A stretch of 64,000 nucleotides of DNA from an uncultured Acidobacteriota bacterium (GTDB taxonomy: Bacteria > Acidobacteriota > Terriglobia > Bryobacterales > Bryobacteraceae). The stretch spans positions 62,001 to 126,000 of the forward strand of contig CADEFT010000005.1 of assembly GCA_902826685.1 (NCBI GenBank), in the 5' to 3' direction. Positions 11,062 to 19,752 of the stretch are shown here, in pieces; the stretch's first letter is position 1, and each line of letters begins with the position of its first letter. A program made the position numbers and the translations under genes. The notes below the pieces were generated by a model. The model searched no databases, was not told where the DNA came from, and saw nothing but the letters and a program-made list of their open reading frames with translations.

Positions 11062-12279
11062 ATGACGAATGGGAACACGCCATTTCCCATCTACGGAGAA
11101 GGGCTTCTCCCTACCTCGCTCGGCACCACGCCGCGCATTTCGAGCCTGTTGATCAAGCCCGCCTCGGCCGTCTGCAATCTCGATTGCGCCTACTGCTTTT
11201 ACCTTGATCGCGACGCCGATCCCTACAAATCTCTGCCCCAGCGCCGCATGACCGACGAGACGCTCGAAACGCTGGTCGACAGCTTTTTGTTCTATTCCTA
11301 TCCCAACAGCGTGTTCGCGTTTCAGGGCGGGGAGCCCACGCTCGCCGGGCTGCCGTTCTTCCGTAAACTGGTTCAGCTCCAAAAAGAGCGCGGCCGCGAC
11401 GGCCACAACGTCAGCAACGCCCTGCAGACCAATGGCATGCTGATCGACGACGAATGGTGCGAGCTGTTCCGCGAGTACAACTGGCTCATTGGCCTCTCGA
11501 TGGACGGACCCGAACCGGTGCACGATCTGTACCGCTTCAACAAGGCCGGCCATTCCACCTGGCGGCGCGTGATGCAATCGCTTGAGCTCATGCGCAAGAA
11601 GAAGGTCGAGTTCAACGTGCTTTGCGTGTTGAGCCAGGCCAACGTCCATCAGCCCAAAGAGATCTACCGGTTCTTCAAGGGCCTGGGGATCGACAACATT
11701 CAATACATTCCGCTTTCCGAGTTCGATAGCGAAGGCAAGCCCCTGCCATTCACCGTCAGCGCCGAGGAATACGGACGCTTTCTGTGCGAGACGTTCGACC
11801 TCTGGTGGCCCGACCGGCGCAAGATGCGCATCCGGTTTTTCGACAACATCGCCGAAGCCATCGCCGGGCAGAAACCGGGAAGTTGCACGATGCACGAAAC
11901 CTGCGACAGCTATGTCGTGGTGGAATACAACGGCGATATCTATCCTTGCGATTTCTTTGTCGAATCGGGTTGGAAGCTGGGCAACGTCAACGTCGATTCC
12001 TGGTCCGAAGTCGCCCGCAAACAGCGCCGCTATAGCTTCGCCAAGAACAAGACGCTGGCGCATCCGGAATGCCAGGTTTGCGAATATCAGGCGATTTGCC
12101 ACGGTGGATGTCCGAAGTCGCGGCATGCACCCAACCGGCGCTTTGAGGATCTGGACCACTTCTGCCAGGCCTACAAGATGATCTACGCGCGCGCGACGGG
12201 TCCCTTGAAGAAGGAAGTCGAGAAGATCCTCGGTCATGAGGTGGAACCTCTCCAGTTCCATTCCATTAGTCCCTACTGA
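11062..12279 (+). CDS. Radical SAM/SPASM enzyme, anaerobic sulfatase-maturase-like
   Basis: 405 residues from ATG 11062. The radical SAM cluster motif is CNLDCAYC (Cys38, Cys42, Cys45), preceded by SSLLIKPASAV as in anSME enzymes, with the GGEP motif (QGGEPTL). The C-terminal SPASM region has the cysteines expected for two auxiliary clusters (SCTMHETC, YPCDFF, HPECQVCEYQAICHGGC). Such enzymes convert an active-site Cys or Ser of type I sulfatases to formylglycine without oxygen, using SAM. No sulfatase gene is in this window, so the substrate may be encoded elsewhere. The length and start agree with the family. Confidence 0.88.
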   Translation: MTNGNTPFPIYGEGLLPTSLGTTPRISSLLIKPASAVCNLDCAYCFYLDRDADPYKSLPQRRMTDETLETLVDSFLFYSYPNSVFAFQGGEPTLAGLPFFRKLVQLQKERGRDGHNVSNALQTNGMLIDDEWCELFREYNWLIGLSMDGPEPVHDLYRFNKAGHSTWRRVMQSLELMRKKKVEFNVLCVLSQANVHQPKEIYRFFKGLGIDNIQYIPLSEFDSEGKPLPFTVSAEEYGRFLCETFDLWWPDRRKMRIRFFDNIAEAIAGQKPGSCTMHETCDSYVVVEYNGDIYPCDFFVESGWKLGNVNVDSWSEVARKQRRYSFAKNKTLAHPECQVCEYQAICHGGCPKSRHAPNRRFEDLDHFCQAYKMIYARATGPLKKEVEKILGHEVEPLQFHSISPY

Positions 12280-12352
12280 CACCTGACAGCTAAGGTCGAA
12301 AGAGTACCTTCAGCGGATTCGAACCCTTCGGCTGGGCCGGTAGTATCGGACC

Positions 12353-12541
12353 ATGCACTTGTGTTTTCACCTTCTGCAGGCGGCCGTACCGGTCTTTACG
12401 GCGCTAGGGGAGGCAGCCAGGAGACAGGCTCAGCACGTTCCGGAGCCGTCCGGGTCCCTCTTGATTGGAACGGGATTGATTGCCCTCAGCCTCATCGGGC
12501 GGAAAAAGGCGAAGGGTACGTCACTTTCCGGCGGCGAATAG
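12353..12541 (+). CDS. Mini-protein carrying a PEP-CTERM sorting signal
   Basis: 62 residues. The second half is VPEPSGSLLIGTGLIALS followed by LIGRKK, which matches a PEP-CTERM tripartite signal (Val-Pro-Glu-Pro, hydrophobic helix, basic cluster) recognised by exosortase in the membrane. The first 28 residues form no clear domain and only a doubtful signal peptide. An in-frame stop at 12341-12343 closes the frame upstream, so it is not simply an extended gene with a wrong start. No Shine-Dalgarno sequence is visible. It could be a remnant of a longer exported protein. It ends 21 bases inside the convergent propeller gene. Confidence 0.45.
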   Translation: MHLCFHLLQAAVPVFTALGEAARRQAQHVPEPSGSLLIGTGLIALSLIGRKKAKGTSLSGGE

Positions 12542-14239
12542 GATTCCGTCGTTTTCGGTATAAATCTTCCCGTCAAAGCCGATCGAAAGCGGCGTATAGG
12601 CAGCTCCCAGAGCCAGGTTGAGGAACAGACGGCCCATCTCCCGGCCGCCCTGGCCGATCATGTAGAGATTGCCATCCTCGGAGTTGGCATACACGTTGCC
12701 GAGCGCGTCCACGGCCGGCGCGTTAATGCACCATTCAAAGCCGCCCGGCCGTGCGGGGGTGCAGCGCAGGCTGCCGTCGGGTTGGCGCGCGCAGTTTTCC
12801 GTGTTGCGGTTCTCGAACTTCCATTCCACCTTCAGACTGGCGTCGAGCTGCGTAATGTAGTAGGGCCCGTTGGGCTGGGGCGGACACCATTGCGAGTCGA
12901 AGCAATACGACCCGATGGGATAGTTGTTTTCCTTAATCACGACGGAGTAGGTTCCATCGTGCTCCCAGATGGCGGGCGTAGTGTCCCAGCCAAAGTCGTA
13001 GGCGTTGCGGAATTCGCCTTCGGCGCTGAACTGCATCAGGTGGCCGCGCTGGTGGTTGTATCCGGTGACGGCGCCATAGAGAATGCTGCCGTCCGGCGCG
13101 ACGACGGGCGAGGAAGTGGAAAGATCGGCCACGCCTCCGGCCGGCAGCTCGTTGGTGGTGGGATCGACACCCGTGGCCGGCGTTCCGGCGCGGCAGCCGC
13201 CCGGCAATCCGATAGGCAGCCGCACGCCGCAGCCGTCCCGCAGCCGTCCGCGCAGCGAAGCTTGCCATTTCCACGACAGATCGGGATGGAGCGCGATCAG
13301 GTAGGCGTACCGGCCACCCACCGGAGCATGTCCACGGCTCACCGTATACACGGTTCCATCCGGCGCGACGGCGGGCGCGATGTTGATACCGGGCCGCTGG
13401 CTCAAGCAGGGCGCCGACGGCGGCTCGGCCGTGGGCGACGGCGGCCACGGAAGCGCGCTCCCGAACGAGCCCTTGCACTCGACCGGTGCATCGCGAATCA
13501 GGGCACTGTAGGCGGTTTTCGTAATCGTCCCGTTGCGCGCGATTTTCACCAGCCAGGCGCCGCGGATATCCTGCGTCCACCGTCCGGCCGGATTGAGCTC
13601 GATCACGTTGTAATAAACGTGGCCACGGCCGTCGATGGTGAGGGGACTCACCACGTAGCGCTCGCCATTGATCTCTTCGCCAAACGGCTGGTGCCGCTTG
13701 CGGAGCGCTCCGTCGCGGCGCCGCAGTTGGACGACGTCGCCGCCCGCAGCCGGCACCCAGACATCGTTGCCGTTGAGCGCGCCGTGGAAAACGGGCTCCC
13801 AGCCGGAAAGTCCCCCGCCGTCGTTAGGGACCGGCTTCCAGTCCGACTGATAAGCCCAGCGCTCCATGAGCCGGTCCCCACGCCAGCGTAGCGCCCACAT
13901 TTCCCAAACCTGGCGGTCCCAGGCTTCCACTCCGCAGGGGCGGGGACGGCCCGAACCCGGTGGCGAGCAAGACAGGTAATGGCCGGACTTGAACGCCATG
14001 AACACATCGCGGCCGCCGGTGAGCGGCGCCTGATAGTGAGCCAGCAGGTTACCGCCCGTTTCCGCCTGCGCCGCCTTGGCGAACGGGTCATAGCGAATTT
14101 CGGCCAGAACGCCGCGGGGAAGCTGTCCTGCTACACCCACCGTGCCGGTGTGCTGCGCGTTTCCACCCCATTGCGTCCAGCTCTGTGCTAACGTCGCGAG
14201 TTCGCAGAAAAAAAGAAACGAAGTGGCGAGACGAATCAC
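12521..14239 (-). CDS. Secreted PQQ-type beta-propeller repeat protein
   Basis: 572 residues from a GTG at 14239, which gives an N-terminal signal peptide (IRLATSFLFFCELATLAQS); an ATG at 14278 would add 13 residues. The mature part begins WTQWGGNAQHTG, a common first blade of PQQ-like propellers, and has repeated elements such as APDGTVYTV, APDGSILYG and DALGNVYANSEDG. There are several Cys pairs in the loops. There are no dehydrogenase catalytic motifs, so it is likely a structural or binding propeller in the periplasm or outside the cell. Divergent from the S41 protease, with 69 bases between starts. Confidence 0.72.
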   Translation of the reverse strand: MIRLATSFLFFCELATLAQSWTQWGGNAQHTGTVGVAGQLPRGVLAEIRYDPFAKAAQAETGGNLLAHYQAPLTGGRDVFMAFKSGHYLSCSPPGSGRPRPCGVEAWDRQVWEMWALRWRGDRLMERWAYQSDWKPVPNDGGGLSGWEPVFHGALNGNDVWVPAAGGDVVQLRRRDGALRKRHQPFGEEINGERYVVSPLTIDGRGHVYYNVIELNPAGRWTQDIRGAWLVKIARNGTITKTAYSALIRDAPVECKGSFGSALPWPPSPTAEPPSAPCLSQRPGINIAPAVAPDGTVYTVSRGHAPVGGRYAYLIALHPDLSWKWQASLRGRLRDGCGVRLPIGLPGGCRAGTPATGVDPTTNELPAGGVADLSTSSPVVAPDGSILYGAVTGYNHQRGHLMQFSAEGEFRNAYDFGWDTTPAIWEHDGTYSVVIKENNYPIGSYCFDSQWCPPQPNGPYYITQLDASLKVEWKFENRNTENCARQPDGSLRCTPARPGGFEWCINAPAVDALGNVYANSEDGNLYMIGQGGREMGRLFLNLALGAAYTPLSIGFDGKIYTENDGILFAAGK

Positions 14240-14308
14240 ATGTTCATGGTAACGTGTGCAAACGCGACCAGCTTCCAAGAATCAGCCGGAGAACAAAAAG
14301 GAAACGCA

Positions 14309-16057
14309 ATGAGACTCTATTTGAAATTAGCCACGGCCGTGCTGATTGTCTCAATGACTCCCGCTGCGGCTCAATTGAGTCCACAGCAAAAAGTCATGGA
14401 TTTTCAATCGCTCGCTTCGGTTTACGCGAAGCGCTATGCTCCGGCGGATTGGAAGAAACAGCTCAACGGTGCCGATGTCTTCAACCTTGCGCCTTGGATG
14501 CCGCGGGTACGCGCTTCCAAGGACGACCTGGAATATTTTGAGATCGCTTCGGAGTATGTAGCTCAGTTCGACGACCTGCATTCCTCGTTCCGTACACCTT
14601 CGAACTTCGTGGCGAGTACGGGCCTGGTTGTCGACATTTACGACGGCAAGGTACTGATCGAATCGATCAACCGGCAGCTTCTGCCCGCCAGCACCTATCC
14701 GTTCGCCGTGGGCGATGAACTGCTGTCCGTGGATGGCAAGTCCGCCGAAACCTTGATCCAGGAGTTTTCCAAGCTACTCCGCCGTGGCAATCCCTCCACT
14801 ACGCGACGCTCCGCCGCCGACTTGCTGACGTTCCGCCCCCAATCGGCCATACCGCGCGCCGTCGAACTAGGCGACAGCGCCGTGATGGTGATCCGCGGCG
14901 ATGGCGGCGCCGAACAGACGTATACGATTCCCTGGGTGAAGACTGGACTGCCGCTCACCCGCGTCGGTCCTGTTCCCGATCTGCGTTTCCCGGCGGAGGC
15001 ACGCACCGCGGCCTCGGACGATTACATGGAACCCTATCGGGAACTGACGCGATTCTCCGTAGATGCCGGCGATCCGCTGTTGCGGGGCGAGACCTATTCG
15101 GAAGAGACCGGACGCATGGAGCCGAGACGCTATCTCTTGGGCTGGGGGGCGCGCAATCCCACTTTCACGTTCCCGGCGGGCTTTCAGCAGCGGCTCGGCC
15201 GAAACCAGTCCGACTTTCACTATTCCGGTATCTACGAATCCGAAGGCAAGCGAATCGGCTATCTGCGCTTCCCCAACTTCTCGCCGCCGAACTATGTCGT
15301 CGCGCTGAACGAGTTGGCGACGGAGATCGCCTTCCTCAAGCAGAATACCGATGGACTGGTGGTGGATGTGATGCGCAACACCGGCGGTGGCTGCTACATG
15401 TTGGACGCGGCCGCCTTCCTTATTCCACGCCCGTTCTGGTTCTTCGGGGAAGAGATTCGAGTCACGCTGGATCGCATGAACTCCATGGAAGTGGCACTTC
15501 GCCTGGCGCAACTTCGTAACGCCGATCAGTGGATCATCGACTACTACACCGTCGTTCTGGAAGAGATGAAGCGCGCCTACGCCGCCAACCGCGGTCTCAC
15601 GGACAGCCTGCCCGCTTGCAGCGGGCTGACTCAGCCCTTTGGCGTCGCTACTTTCGATAACATGCCCGCCACCGACCGCAACGGCGTCGCGGCTTATGAC
15701 AAGCCGCTCATCGTGCTGATCGACGAGTTTTCCACTTCGGCCGGCGATATCTTTCCGGCCATGCTGCAGGACAATGGCCGCGGCCCGCTTGTAGGAACGC
15801 GCACCAATGGCGCGGGCGGCTCTATCAGCCTGTGGCCCGCGGGCATGTTCTCCGAGGCGTTTACGAGCAACACCAATAGCCTGGTGCTGCGCAGGCAGCC
15901 CGTATCGGTGCCGGGCTATCCGCAAGCGTCCTACATCGAGAACGTGGGCGTCCATGCCGATATCCATCTCGACTACATGACGCGCGACAACCTGATGCAG
16001 CGCGGCGCGCCGTTCGTAGAGGCGTTCACGCGCATTCTGGTCGAGCGGATTCCGTAG
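14309..16057 (+). CDS. Exported S41 family (C-terminal processing/tricorn-like) peptidase
   Basis: 582 residues from ATG 14309, with AAGGA seven bases upstream; the frame is open to 14240 but the downstream start gives a clean signal peptide (MRLYLKLATAVLIVSMTPAAAQ). An N-terminal helical part is followed by a PDZ-like region (GDELLSVDGKSAETL) and the S41 core, with GYLRFPNF, VVDVMRNTGGG and IDEFSTSAGDIFPAML, in which the serine near residue 477 is the expected nucleophile. The end has NVGVHADIHLDY. It probably cleaves exported proteins or peptides in the periplasm. Target unknown. Confidence 0.85.
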   Translation: MRLYLKLATAVLIVSMTPAAAQLSPQQKVMDFQSLASVYAKRYAPADWKKQLNGADVFNLAPWMPRVRASKDDLEYFEIASEYVAQFDDLHSSFRTPSNFVASTGLVVDIYDGKVLIESINRQLLPASTYPFAVGDELLSVDGKSAETLIQEFSKLLRRGNPSTTRRSAADLLTFRPQSAIPRAVELGDSAVMVIRGDGGAEQTYTIPWVKTGLPLTRVGPVPDLRFPAEARTAASDDYMEPYRELTRFSVDAGDPLLRGETYSEETGRMEPRRYLLGWGARNPTFTFPAGFQQRLGRNQSDFHYSGIYESEGKRIGYLRFPNFSPPNYVVALNELATEIAFLKQNTDGLVVDVMRNTGGGCYMLDAAAFLIPRPFWFFGEEIRVTLDRMNSMEVALRLAQLRNADQWIIDYYTVVLEEMKRAYAANRGLTDSLPACSGLTQPFGVATFDNMPATDRNGVAAYDKPLIVLIDEFSTSAGDIFPAMLQDNGRGPLVGTRTNGAGGSISLWPAGMFSEAFTSNTNSLVLRRQPVSVPGYPQASYIENVGVHADIHLDYMTRDNLMQRGAPFVEAFTRILVERIP

Positions 16058-16145
16058 CGAGTTCAAACGTTCGTTTCATTTTTTGAAACCTCCTCCGGCC
16101 CGCTTCCGTCAGATGAGTCGTAGGCCGATCGAGGAGGACAAAACA

Positions 16146-16679
16146 ATGAAAAAAATGAACAAATTCGCCACGGTTCTGATGGGAGCCGTGCTCGCCAGCG
16201 CCACGTTATCCGCCGCCGTGAAAACGGTGGAACCGAAACCGCTTGAGGAGCGTATTCGCCGCGAGCTGGTGACGCTGCCGTTCTATAACGTCTTCGACAA
16301 CCTCACCTATTCGGTGAACGGAGATGTGGTCACGCTGAGTGGACACGTCACGCGGCCGACGCTCAAGTCGAGCGCCGAAAACGTCGTGCGCCGTCTGAGC
16401 GGCGTCGCCCGGGTCGAGAATCGCATCGAAGTGCTGCCGCTGTCGCCCTTCGACGATCGGATCCGCCTGGCGGTGTTCCGCTCCATCTATTCGCGGCCTG
16501 GTCTTGACCGCTACGCCCTGGGCGCCATTCCGGGCATTCACATCATCGTGAAGAACGGAAACGTCACGCTCGAAGGTGTTGTGGCACGCGAAATGGACCG
16601 CAATGTGGCCTTCCTGATGGCCAACGGCGTCAGCGGAGTCTTCAACGTGGAGAATAACCTCCGCCTCGCTTCCAACTGA
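16146..16679 (+). CDS. Exported protein with two BON domains
   Basis: 177 residues. ATG 16146 is preceded by GAGGAGG at a good distance, and gives a signal peptide ending LSAAV. Two BON domains follow: about residues 35-100 (IRRELVTLPFYNVFDNLTYSVNGDVVTLSG) and 105-175 (LAVFRSIYSRPG ... IIVKNGNVTLEGVV). BON domains bind phospholipid membranes and are found in OsmY/DolP-like periplasmic proteins that help keep the envelope intact. The gene ends just before a strong terminator and appears to be a single-gene unit downstream of the protease. Confidence 0.85.
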   Translation: MKKMNKFATVLMGAVLASATLSAAVKTVEPKPLEERIRRELVTLPFYNVFDNLTYSVNGDVVTLSGHVTRPTLKSSAENVVRRLSGVARVENRIEVLPLSPFDDRIRLAVFRSIYSRPGLDRYALGAIPGIHIIVKNGNVTLEGVVAREMDRNVAFLMANGVSGVFNVENNLRLASN

Positions 16680-16703
16680 TCCGTCCGCACTGGCGGGCTT
16701 AGT

Positions 16704-16746
16704 CAAGGGCGGCTGCTCAACCGGGCAGCCGCCCTTGGTCTTTTTC
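16704..16746 (+). terminator. Rho-independent terminator
   Basis: A perfect 13-base-pair stem (CAAGGGCGGCTGC at 16704-16716 with GCAGCCGCCCTTG at 16725-16737), an 8-base loop, and a T-rich tail (GTCTTTTTCC). It lies 25 bases after the BON protein stop. Confidence 0.9.
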
Positions 16747-16812
16747 CCGCCTTGTGAAACGTAGTAGTCTCTAGCGAGGGAGCCGTTCCGACGAATGGCC
16801 TCAGGAGAAACT

Positions 16813-17472
16813 ATGAAGATTCTTTTACTTGCGCTAGGCGCAATCACTGCTTTCGCTCAGCAGAAACAACCGCCCGCTCCGATGACCTTCTTTGTCACCA
16901 GCGTAGGCGGCGGCAACGGGGCCAATCTTGGCGGACTGGCGGGCGCCGACGCCCATTGCCAGAAACTCGCCGCCGCGGCGGGAGCCGGAAGCCGCACCTG
17001 GCGCGCTTACCTGAGCACGTCGGCCGCCGATGGTAAACCCGCGGTGAACGCGCGCGACCGGATCGGCAGCGGCCCCTGGCACAACTTCCGCGGCACGCTG
17101 ATCGCCCGCGACCAGGCACACCTGCACGGCGACACCGTCGAACTGGCGCGCCTCGGCAACCTCGTCACCAAGAACAACGCCATTACCGAGAAGGGCGAAC
17201 TGGTCAACGGCGTGGGTGACAAGCCGAACATGCACGACGTGCTCAGCGGTTCCCAGCCCGACGGCCGCGCCTACACCGACGATGCCGACCACACCTGCAA
17301 GAACTGGACCAGCGGCGGCGAAGGCACCGTGCAGCTCGGCCATCATGATCGCAACGGCGGTGGCATTTCCTGGAATTCCACCCATCCTTCACGCGGCTGC
17401 AGCCAGGACAACCTGGTGGCCACGGGCGGTGCGGGACTGTTCTATTGCTTCGCGGTCACGGGCGGCAACTAG
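16813..17472 (+). CDS. Secreted endostatin-like / C-type-lectin-fold protein
   Basis: 219 residues from ATG 16813 (an ATG at 16795 is in frame but the later one begins the signal peptide MKILLLALGAITAFAQ and has AGGAG upstream). The mature protein reads GLAGADAHCQ, then TWRAYLS, GSQPDGR, TCKNWTS and a final GLFYCF. The spacing and the four cysteines resemble the collagen XV/XVIII endostatin fold, and also bacterial DUF1554-type secreted proteins. Role unknown; binding of glycans or surfaces is a guess from the fold. No enzyme motif is seen. Confidence 0.65.
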   Translation: MKILLLALGAITAFAQQKQPPAPMTFFVTSVGGGNGANLGGLAGADAHCQKLAAAAGAGSRTWRAYLSTSAADGKPAVNARDRIGSGPWHNFRGTLIARDQAHLHGDTVELARLGNLVTKNNAITEKGELVNGVGDKPNMHDVLSGSQPDGRAYTDDADHTCKNWTSGGEGTVQLGHHDRNGGGISWNSTHPSRGCSQDNLVATGGAGLFYCFAVTGGN

Positions 17473-17476
17473 ACGC

Positions 17477-17653
17477 CTAACAGCACTTGGCGCGGGCGTA
17501 CTTGGCTTTGAGGCGGTGTTCGCAAAATCGCCGCCACTCTTCGCCGGAGTGCGTCCGCCCATGCGCCGCCAAATGGCGCTGATAGGCATTCTCGTCAGCC
17601 AATTCGCGCAGCAGGCCCGTGACGATCTTCCAGAAATTCCGCAGCCGCGTCAT
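17477..17653 (-). CDS. YbdD/YjiX family small protein
   Basis: 58 residues starting MTRLRNFWKIVTGLL and ending KCC. The pattern Tyr..His...H, EEWRRFCEHRLKAKY and the terminal Cys-Cys match the YbdD/YjiX family, whose genes follow cstA-type transporters in many bacteria and are thought to be needed for transport activity. Its ATG overlaps the cstA stop by four bases (ATGA), so the two are translationally coupled. It converges on the endostatin-like gene with four bases between the stops. Confidence 0.85.
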   Translation of the reverse strand: MTRLRNFWKIVTGLLRELADENAYQRHLAAHGRTHSGEEWRRFCEHRLKAKYARAKCC

Positions 17654-19716
17654 ACTTCCTCCGGCCGCAGCCGCGACGCCACAAACGGCGTCTCGGTGAT
17701 CCGCGAGGGCCGTGTACCCCGCAGAATCCCCGCCCACAGCAGCACCGAATCCACCAGAATCGCCGTTACCAGCACCAGGAAGATGCCACACACCGCCGCG
17801 TCCAGGCGGTTATTGAAGATCAGCGTCTGTGTCTCCGCCAGCTTGGCCGCCGTCATCTTTCCCGATTCGATCATTCGTTCAAACTGATCGGCCTGGGCCA
17901 GAAATCCGATACGAGGCAGGGGCGAGAAAATCTTCTGCCAGGCCGCCGTATAGGTGACGATCAGAAGCCAGGTCAAAGGTGCGCAGGTGATCCACATGAA
18001 CTTGGCCCCGTGCATCTTGACCAGCACCGTGGTGGCGACGCAGAGCGCGATCGCCGCCAGCAACTGGTTGGCGATACCGAATAGCGGCCATAGCGAATTG
18101 ATGCCGCCGAGCGGATCGAGCACGCCCTGCACCAGAAAATAGCCCCAGGCGAGGACGATGATGGCGCTCGAGAAAACGACGCCCGGCATCCAACTGGTTT
18201 CGCCCAGCTTGCGGTGGATGTTGCCGAGCAGGTCCTGCAGCATGAAGCGCCCCACTCGCGTCCCCGCGTCGATCACCGTCAGGATGAACAGCGCCTCGAA
18301 CATGATGGCGAAGTGATACCAGAACCCCAGGATCGCCTTGCCGCCGCCGCTTGATGCGAAGATGTGCGCCATGCCCAATGCGAGCGAGGGAGCTCCGCCG
18401 GTGCGGTAGTAAAGCGTGTCTTCGCCGACGTCTTTGGCCAGGCTCGCCATCTCCGCCGCCGTTACGGGAAAGCCCCAGCCGGTGATGGTGGCCGCCGCGG
18501 CTTCGGGCGTCGCTCCCACAATGCCGGCCGGCGAATTGACGGCAAAGAACACACCCGGCTGCAGCACCGACGCGGCGATCATCGCCATGATCGCCACGAA
18601 GCTTTCAAGCAGCATTGAGCCGTAACCCACCGGGAAGATATGCGATTCCTTGGCCACCATCTTCGGCGTCGTCCCCGAGGAGATCAGCGAATGGAAGCCG
18701 CTTATGGCGCCACAGGCGATCGTGATGAAACAGAATGGAAAGATCTTGCCGGCGAAGATCGGCCCGGTGCCATCGGTGAAGCGTGTAAACGCCGGCAATT
18801 GCAGATCGGGGCGCACAAACAGAATGCCCACGCCGAGCATCAGCACCACGCCCAGCTTCACGAATGTCGAGAGGTAATCGCGCGGCGCCAGCAGCAGCCA
18901 CACCGGAAGCGCGCTGGCGAAGAATCCATAGAGGATGACGCAAAAAGCCAGCGACAATCCGCTCAGGGTGAAGTACGGGGCCAGCGCCGGATTGTGAGCC
19001 ACCGCCTCGCCGCCAAAGATGCTGGCGACCACCAGCAGGAACCCGATCACCGAAACTTCCAGCACCTTACCCGGACGCCAATATCGCAGGTAAACGCCCA
19101 TCAGCACGGCGATGGGCATCGTAGCCGCGATCGTGAACGTACCCCACGGGCTGCCCTTGAGCGCATTCACCACCACCAGCGCCACCACCGCCAGCAGGAT
19201 GATCATGATCAGCAGCACCGTTAGCAGCGCCGTTACGCCGCCCAGCCGGCCGATCTCCTCGCGCGCCATCTGGCCCAGCGATTTTCCGTCGCGCCGGGTC
19301 GAGCAGAACAGAATCACGAAGTCCTGAATCGCCCCGCCCAGCACGGCCCCGAGGATGATCCACAGCGTGCCGGGCAGATAGCCGAACTGCGCCGCCAGCG
19401 TCGGTCCCACCAGGGGCCCGGGCCCGGCAATCGCCGCGAAATGATGGCCGAACAGAATCCATTTATTCGTGGGCTCAAAGTCGTGGCCGTTGCGCAGCCG
19501 TTCGGCCGGCGTCGCCCGCCGGTCGTCGAGCGCCATCACCTTCGCCGCGATGAAGCTGGCGTAGAAGCGATAGCCCAGCAGGTAGATGCAAACCGACGCC
19601 AACACCAGCCACATGCTGTTCACAGGCTCGCCGCGATCGATCGCTATGCCCGCCAGCGCGTAAGCGCCCAGAATGGCGACGGCCGCCCAGATCAGCAGCC
19701 CGGTGATCCTGTTCAT
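17650..19716 (-). CDS. cstA: CstA family pyruvate/peptide transporter
   Basis: 688 residues, the usual CstA length, with about 16 hydrophobic helices. Diagnostic segments are FEPTNKWILFGHHFAAIAGPGPLVGP near residue 80, GQMAREEIGRLGG, and the FHSLISSGTTPKM region in the middle. CstA proteins in the inner membrane take up pyruvate or peptides when carbon is short. The small YbdD-like gene is coupled at the 3' end, the standard arrangement. No carbon-starvation regulator is adjacent. Confidence 0.95.
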   Translation of the reverse strand: MNRITGLLIWAAVAILGAYALAGIAIDRGEPVNSMWLVLASVCIYLLGYRFYASFIAAKVMALDDRRATPAERLRNGHDFEPTNKWILFGHHFAAIAGPGPLVGPTLAAQFGYLPGTLWIILGAVLGGAIQDFVILFCSTRRDGKSLGQMAREEIGRLGGVTALLTVLLIMIILLAVVALVVVNALKGSPWGTFTIAATMPIAVLMGVYLRYWRPGKVLEVSVIGFLLVVASIFGGEAVAHNPALAPYFTLSGLSLAFCVILYGFFASALPVWLLLAPRDYLSTFVKLGVVLMLGVGILFVRPDLQLPAFTRFTDGTGPIFAGKIFPFCFITIACGAISGFHSLISSGTTPKMVAKESHIFPVGYGSMLLESFVAIMAMIAASVLQPGVFFAVNSPAGIVGATPEAAAATITGWGFPVTAAEMASLAKDVGEDTLYYRTGGAPSLALGMAHIFASSGGGKAILGFWYHFAIMFEALFILTVIDAGTRVGRFMLQDLLGNIHRKLGETSWMPGVVFSSAIIVLAWGYFLVQGVLDPLGGINSLWPLFGIANQLLAAIALCVATTVLVKMHGAKFMWITCAPLTWLLIVTYTAAWQKIFSPLPRIGFLAQADQFERMIESGKMTAAKLAETQTLIFNNRLDAAVCGIFLVLVTAILVDSVLLWAGILRGTRPSRITETPFVASRLRPEEV

Positions 19717-19752
19717 GTCTGAAGATTTTAACGCAGGCCTGGAAGGGAACAG

